From: CAZHEV01 sp964531335 [NCBI: uncultured bacterium] | GTDB lineage: Bacteria > Eisenbacteria > RBG-16-71-46 > CAZHEV01 | Direction of reading: 5' to 3' | Length of the DNA stretch: 64,000 bases | NCBI GenBank assembly: GCA_964531335.1 | Contig: CAZHEV010000003.1 | Coordinates: 1 to 64,000 of the forward strand | Notes under the pieces: model-generated | Told to the model about the DNA's origin: nothing | The model's input: only the letters and a program-made list of their open reading frames with translations | Database searches by the model: none | Translations under genes and position numbers: made by a program | Part shown: positions 60,472 to 64,000 of the stretch, in pieces | How positions within the stretch are numbered: position 1 is the first letter of the stretch | How the letters are laid out: each line of letters starts with the position of its first letter

Positions 60472-61836
60472 TTATTCCCTCGACTCCTCTTTGAAGAACT
60501 GCTCGTAGATCTCCTGCATCTTGCCGCTGCGTATGTCCTTCTTCAGCTCGCCCGTCTCCCTGGTGATCCACTTGTGCATCTCGTCGTTCTCGAGGAGGTC
60601 GTCTATCCAGGCGTTTATCTCGGGGTCCTGGAACTTCCGCGCCTCGGGCAGCATCTTCAGATAGAAATGCTTCGCGACCTCGTACATCCCGTGCCACCAC
60701 GTGTAGTCCGGGCCCATCATCGATGCTCCGTGCCGGGCGCGACGGCCCTCGTGGTGCCACAGCTCCCAGTATATCCACTCTATCTGGTTGCCGAAAGCCG
60801 CCGGCATCTCGAGCAGCTCTTTCTCCCAAACCATATCCATCAGCTCCGAAGCCGGCTTGGCGAACTTCTCGTTATAGACGCGGACCACGGCGTCGAACTG
60901 GTAGAAATGCCCCTCGGCGAAAGCCCTGGCATGACAGTTCACGCACACCTTCATAAGGTTCTCCCGTCTTTCCTTCCAGTTCTCCTTGTGTACCGATACG
61001 ACGGGCCTCAGGGTCCACGCGATGCGCTCGCCCACGTCGTGCGTGACCCCCATGTCCGGTGTGGCCGACATGTGGCAGGTGGCGCAGGTGGGGGCGACGA
61101 AGTAGTCCTCGCCGACCACCCACTCGTAGTCCTCCAGGTTCATCTTGTCGATGTTCGTATAGTAGGTATTGCCGTGCTTGGACTCCTCGTACACCTCTCT
61201 CTGAGGGTGGTCGGGACCGAGGTGGCACTTGGAACATGACTCGGGCTGGCGGGCCTGGGCCCTGGAGAAGGAATGACGGGTGTGACATGCGCTGCACGCG
61301 CCCTTCGACCCGTCGGGGTTGATCCTGCCTATGCCCGCGTTCGGCCAGCTCTTGGGAGAGAGCTTGTTCGGCGAGTCCTCGTCCATCTCCACCACGGCTC
61401 CGTGACAGCTCTCGCATCCGGTGATGGCCACCGGCTCCCCCGCTGCGACGTGCGCGAGGTACGCGTCGTCCGAGTCGAGTATCACCCCCGCGGTCGCGTG
61501 ATACGAGTTCCGGACCTCCTCGGCCTCCAGGTAATGGCACATGCCGCAATCGGCCGGCGTGACGAGCGTCGCGATGTACGTGTCGTAGTGCAGGAAGGCG
61601 TCGTCCTCCGACTCGTCGGCGAGGTGGCACTCGAGACAGGTCACGTCGTTCACGGCATGGGCGCTGTTGTACCATTGGTTGTACAGACCCGGAGATTTCT
61701 CCTTGTGACACGTCATGCACCTGCCGGCGGGATCGTCCTGCGCGTCGCAGGGAGCGACGGCCGCCGAAGCGGCGATAGCGGCGCAGGCCGCGACCGCAAT
61801 GGCTATCGCCGGAATCCGTGAAGCGGTATCTCTCAT
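60472..61836 (-). CDS. Octaheme cytochrome c, hydroxylamine-oxidoreductase (HAO) family
   Basis: 454 residues from the ATG at 61836, which has AGGAGG upstream. The signal peptide ends near residue 30. Eight CxxCH sites lie at about 40, 67, 97, 141, 181, 201, 251 and 298. The heme-free C-terminus contains WIYWELWHHEGRRARHGASMMGPDYTWWHGMYEVAKHFY, a block characteristic of the HAO family. HAO relatives oxidise hydroxylamine or hydrazine, or in the reductive branch reduce nitrite. I cannot tell which from sequence alone, because the catalytic heme-Tyr crosslink cannot be assigned by eye. It sits between a cytochrome b and a NapC-type gene, which favours electron delivery from quinol. Confidence 0.85.
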   Translation of the reverse strand: MRDTASRIPAIAIAVAACAAIAASAAVAPCDAQDDPAGRCMTCHKEKSPGLYNQWYNSAHAVNDVTCLECHLADESEDDAFLHYDTYIATLVTPADCGMCHYLEAEEVRNSYHATAGVILDSDDAYLAHVAAGEPVAITGCESCHGAVVEMDEDSPNKLSPKSWPNAGIGRINPDGSKGACSACHTRHSFSRAQARQPESCSKCHLGPDHPQREVYEESKHGNTYYTNIDKMNLEDYEWVVGEDYFVAPTCATCHMSATPDMGVTHDVGERIAWTLRPVVSVHKENWKERRENLMKVCVNCHARAFAEGHFYQFDAVVRVYNEKFAKPASELMDMVWEKELLEMPAAFGNQIEWIYWELWHHEGRRARHGASMMGPDYTWWHGMYEVAKHFYLKMLPEARKFQDPEINAWIDDLLENDEMHKWITRETGELKKDIRSGKMQEIYEQFFKEESRE

Positions 61837-62138
61837 TGCGAGCCTCCTGTTCGCCCGGGTTCGCCGGAGACGAAGCCTCCCGCGAGCACACCGGCTATTA
61901 TCCACACCAGCCAGCGATCCAGCGGGTTCGCCTCGCCCCCGGCGGACCGGGCGAGGTAAGCGTGGCTGTCCACGTGGTCCGGGGCCACCGCCGCCTGGAC
62001 GGCGAACAGGATCCCGGCCAGGCCGCCCGACGCCCCCAGGCCGTGCCCGGTCAAAAAGAACGTCGCGAACAGGACGGCGCCCGGCAACAGGCCGGCCAGG
62101 TACGGGTTCCAGTACGATCTCTGCCCGCCCGATCTCAT
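61833..62138 (-). CDS. Short YeeE/YedE-like membrane protein
   Basis: 101 residues. The start RSGGQRSYWNPYLAGLLPGAVLFATFFLTGHGLGASGGLAG matches the N-terminal part of YeeE/YedE sulfur-transport proteins. NPLDRWLVWIIAGVLAGGFVSG forms another helix. The family normally continues with further helices and conserved Cys residues. Here the gene stops right there and contains no Cys. Its stop overlaps the ATG of the octaheme gene (ATGA), and its start overlaps the stop of the cytochrome b gene in the same way. The start has GGAGGAAAAGGG. It may be a small structural subunit rather than a transporter. Confidence 0.75.
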   Translation of the reverse strand: MRSGGQRSYWNPYLAGLLPGAVLFATFFLTGHGLGASGGLAGILFAVQAAVAPDHVDSHAYLARSAGGEANPLDRWLVWIIAGVLAGGFVSGEPGRTGGSQ

Positions 62139-62749
62139 CCCTTTTCCTCCCAACCCGTGATCATGGCCTTTATGTGCGTCGTTGGCGTGCGGCCCGTCGT
62201 CGTCAAGTACACGTGCATTATCACGTACGCCGTGAAAAGCCATGAGCCCGCCGTGTGCACGGCGGCCAGTCCCGCCAGCCCGCCGAGCGTTCCCACCGTG
62301 TCGGGCCATCTCTGAGCGCCCCACAGAAGCAGGCCCGAGGCCACTTGAAGCGGAAGGAGCACGTTGAGTATTGAGATATATACTACCCGCTGAATAGGGT
62401 TAAGCTTCCTGTCGGGCGTCTTCTCGAACGGATGCGGGTTATCGCCGAAGATCTCCCGGAGGTAGTACCTTCCAAGCCGGTAGGCGAGGGGGAAGAAGTC
62501 CCGGGAATAAGAGAAGTACTGTCTCATCTCGCCGGAGGCCAGGTGATAGACGAGCCCCAGCACGGCGTTGGCTATCAAAAGGAACCCCAGGAGCCGGTGT
62601 ATTGAGACCGCGGTCTCGAAGGATGTGAGGGCGAAGTACTCGGGCGCGTGGATCTCCAGCCCGGTGACGATCAGCGCGAGTATTATCACGGCCTGGAGCC
62701 AGTGCCAGACGCGCTCGTAACGCGAGTAGATGTATATCCTGGGGCTCAA
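62135..62749 (-). CDS. Di-heme cytochrome b561-type membrane subunit
   Basis: 204 residues with about four membrane helices. The first reads YSRYERVWHWLQAVIILALIVTGLEIHAPEY, with the R-x-x-HW start of the cytochrome b561/Ni-Fe-hydrogenase and thiosulfate-reductase cytochrome b group. His candidates for heme b are in RVWHW, VSIHRLLGFLL, LVYHLASGEM and VHTAGSWLFTAYVIMHVYL. It should link the quinone pool to the multiheme partners. The start is a TTG at 62749 with AGGAGG. Its first four bases overlap the stop of the upstream cytochrome gene (TTGA). Confidence 0.85.
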   Translation of the reverse strand: MSPRIYIYSRYERVWHWLQAVIILALIVTGLEIHAPEYFALTSFETAVSIHRLLGFLLIANAVLGLVYHLASGEMRQYFSYSRDFFPLAYRLGRYYLREIFGDNPHPFEKTPDRKLNPIQRVVYISILNVLLPLQVASGLLLWGAQRWPDTVGTLGGLAGLAAVHTAGSWLFTAYVIMHVYLTTTGRTPTTHIKAMITGWEEKG

Positions 62750-64000
62750 CGCCTCTTCCTCCTTTTCCGACGCATGAAGATCCGCAGCCCGCCGTGGACC
62801 AGCACGCCCGCCAAGGTGGCCACGACGACGATCGCCCCGGCCGTGTCGATGGCGACCCACCTGTCGTGTCCGAGGACGTAGAAGCCCTCCGCTATGGTGG
62901 CCGGAATGTAGATGGCCGCTCCCTCGCTGATCTCTATCTCTCCGCCCATGAACACGTTCGCGTCCGCCACGGCAGAGGGGATCGCGGCCGCGGGCGCGGC
63001 GGCGGCGAGCTCGAAGGGGAAGGCTATGCCGGGCGAGTCGCTGTGACACCTGGAGCAGTCCCGCGTGGCCCAGCGGCCCGTCGAGACGCCGTGGTGCAGG
63101 CCATAGGGCTGGATCTCTCCCCTTATGCGGGGGCTGGTAAGCCCAAGCGATTCGAGACGGGAGGCTACGGCCGCGGCCTTTTCCTCCGTGTCCAAGAGAA
63201 GCTCATCCTCCTCGATGTCTCCGCTACCGTCGGAGTCCAATGCCGCGATGACGTCCGGGTGGTAAGAGCCGCCGCTCAGGTAGGCGCGTTCGAGGTCGTA
63301 CAGCCGCACGGGATGTGGGGGATCGTCGAAAACCCAGTACCAGGAGGTGACCAGATTGTAAGGTCCCAAGCGGATGGGACCTCCCTCGACGTCCTCGCGG
63401 GGGAGAATGACGGGCCTGTACCCTTCGACAAACGCTGCCGGGTCGGCCACCTCACCGCGGACCCCCCTGTACTCGATGCGGGGCCCTCCGTCCAAGGTCA
63501 GGACCGTCCAGTCGGTGACACGCCTCGCGGGCGCCCTGACCTCGGGTACGTGGCAGGCCTCGCACATGAGCCGGCTCATATGCCTGCGCTTGTAGGGCAG
63601 CCAGTCGTGGCTCGAGTGGGCGTTGTGACATTCCTCGCAACGCCTCATGGCGCCGTCCAGATGATCGGCGACCGTTCCCTGTGCGGTCCATCCCTTGGCG
63701 AAGTTATGGTCCGGCGTCGTTAGAAACTCTTCAATAGCCAGCCTGGGCCCCTCGGATCGAAGCGCGCCCTCCGTGGCGGCCTTGGGCTGCGCGTGACTCG
63801 GATAGTTCGGCGGGAAATGGCAATCCGAGCACTTGAGCAGCCACTCCGCGTGCACGTCCCACGGGGCGTCGAGATCCGCTTTGTCCTCCAGGTTCATGCC
63901 CGAGCGCGAGAGAAGCTGTGCCGAGAAGATCTGTCCCTTGGTCTCCGTGCTCCATTGAAGCGGCTCTCCGTAGCTCGCGACGACGGGCTCGCCGGTCGTG
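62746..64000 (-). CDS. Multiheme c-type cytochrome with EF-hand-like loop, 5' part outside the window
   Basis: The frame is open to the right edge, so the N-terminus and possibly more hemes are missing. Four CxxCH sites are visible in order: CSDCH, CEECH, CEACH and CSRCH. Between the third and fourth is AALDSDGSGDIEEDELLLDT, a good EF-hand calcium-binding loop (DxDxSGDIxxxE). The C-terminus has one membrane helix (IDTAGAIVVVATLAGVLVHGG) followed by a very basic end (MRRKRRKRR), so the protein is membrane-anchored with its hemes outside the cytoplasm. It leads the visible part of the redox operon. I do not recognise a specific enzyme. Confidence 0.8.
   Translation of the reverse strand, partial: TTGEPVVASYGEPLQWSTETKGQIFSAQLLSRSGMNLEDKADLDAPWDVHAEWLLKCSDCHFPPNYPSHAQPKAATEGALRSEGPRLAIEEFLTTPDHNFAKGWTAQGTVADHLDGAMRRCEECHNAHSSHDWLPYKRRHMSRLMCEACHVPEVRAPARRVTDWTVLTLDGGPRIEYRGVRGEVADPAAFVEGYRPVILPREDVEGGPIRLGPYNLVTSWYWVFDDPPHPVRLYDLERAYLSGGSYHPDVIAALDSDGSGDIEEDELLLDTEEKAAAVASRLESLGLTSPRIRGEIQPYGLHHGVSTGRWATRDCSRCHSDSPGIAFPFELAAAAPAAAIPSAVADANVFMGGEIEISEGAAIYIPATIAEGFYVLGHDRWVAIDTAGAIVVVATLAGVLVHGGLRIFMRRKRRKRR

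Noticed and set aside
1-64000. CRISPR arrays, tRNA or rRNA genes
   Set aside because: No regularly spaced direct repeats and no recognisable T-loop or rRNA segments were seen on either strand by eye.

Overview
This window is high-GC bacterial chromosomal DNA. It carries many exported proteins with N-terminal signal peptides, lipoproteins and beta-barrel proteins, so the organism has an outer membrane. Three things point to an uncultured, respiratory, peptide-using, didermic lineage: paired M16 peptidases, two POT transporters plus an OPT transporter, and two sets of multiheme c-type cytochromes. It could belong to the Eisenbacteria, Krumholzibacteriota, Latescibacteria or Zixibacteria, or to a deltaproteobacterial relative. 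No rRNA or phylogenetic marker is present, so that placement is inference only.

Left end (1-8.9 kb), accessory. A lipoprotein, a beta-propeller protein and a NlpC/P60 protein lie together. The last is cut at its catalytic Cys by an IS with TGT...ACA ends. A second, internally deleted copy of the same IS lies about 2 kb on in the same orientation, and a vapBC toxin-antitoxin pair sits between them. Two AAA/DUF4143 ATPase genes follow with near-consensus promoters that predict leaderless mRNAs, and a third IS remnant lies between them. A flavin reductase ends this part.

9-20 kb. Kynureninase, a FGE-domain remnant, a CGGC-domain protein and mixed gene debris are followed by a pentaheme cytochrome with a heme-bearing beta-barrel, which is a candidate electron-transfer conduit. 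Then come a C1B-type cysteine peptidase, a class I glutamine synthetase with Phe at the adenylylation position, and a DUF438/hemerythrin/PAS gene with a DUF1858-DUF2249 partner. A 34-residue membrane peptide gene lies upstream of that pair.

20-28 kb. A catalytic and a non-catalytic M16 peptidase are adjacent. A fur-family gene then heads an operon with an outer-membrane porin and a complete NMT1/SsuA-type ABC importer. A palindrome overlaps the -35 box of the operon promoter.

28-47 kb. glgX-treY-treZ (glycogen to trehalose), an EamA exporter, a CBS protein, a DASS carboxylate transporter, a YedF-like selenium-metabolism domain protein, phosphomannomutase and mannose-1-phosphate guanylyltransferase, and a POT transporter. 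At 43.75 kb is the best discovery in the window: a CoA-disulfide-reductase-type flavoenzyme in which an in-frame TGA replaces the redox-active Cys codon. A convincing bacterial SECIS hairpin with a GGUCU loop follows it, so this is a predicted selenoprotein that ordinary gene calling would truncate. A second CGGC protein, an RsbW-like kinase and CorA follow.

47-64 kb. Penicillin-binding protein 1C with its alpha-2-macroglobulin partner, OPT and POT peptide transporters, then a very tight five-gene redox operon on the minus strand that runs off the right edge. It encodes a multiheme cytochrome with an EF-hand-like loop, a cytochrome b, a truncated YeeE/YedE protein, an octaheme HAO-family protein and a NapC/NirT-type hexaheme protein. 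This looks like a membrane-linked N- or S-oxyanion redox module.
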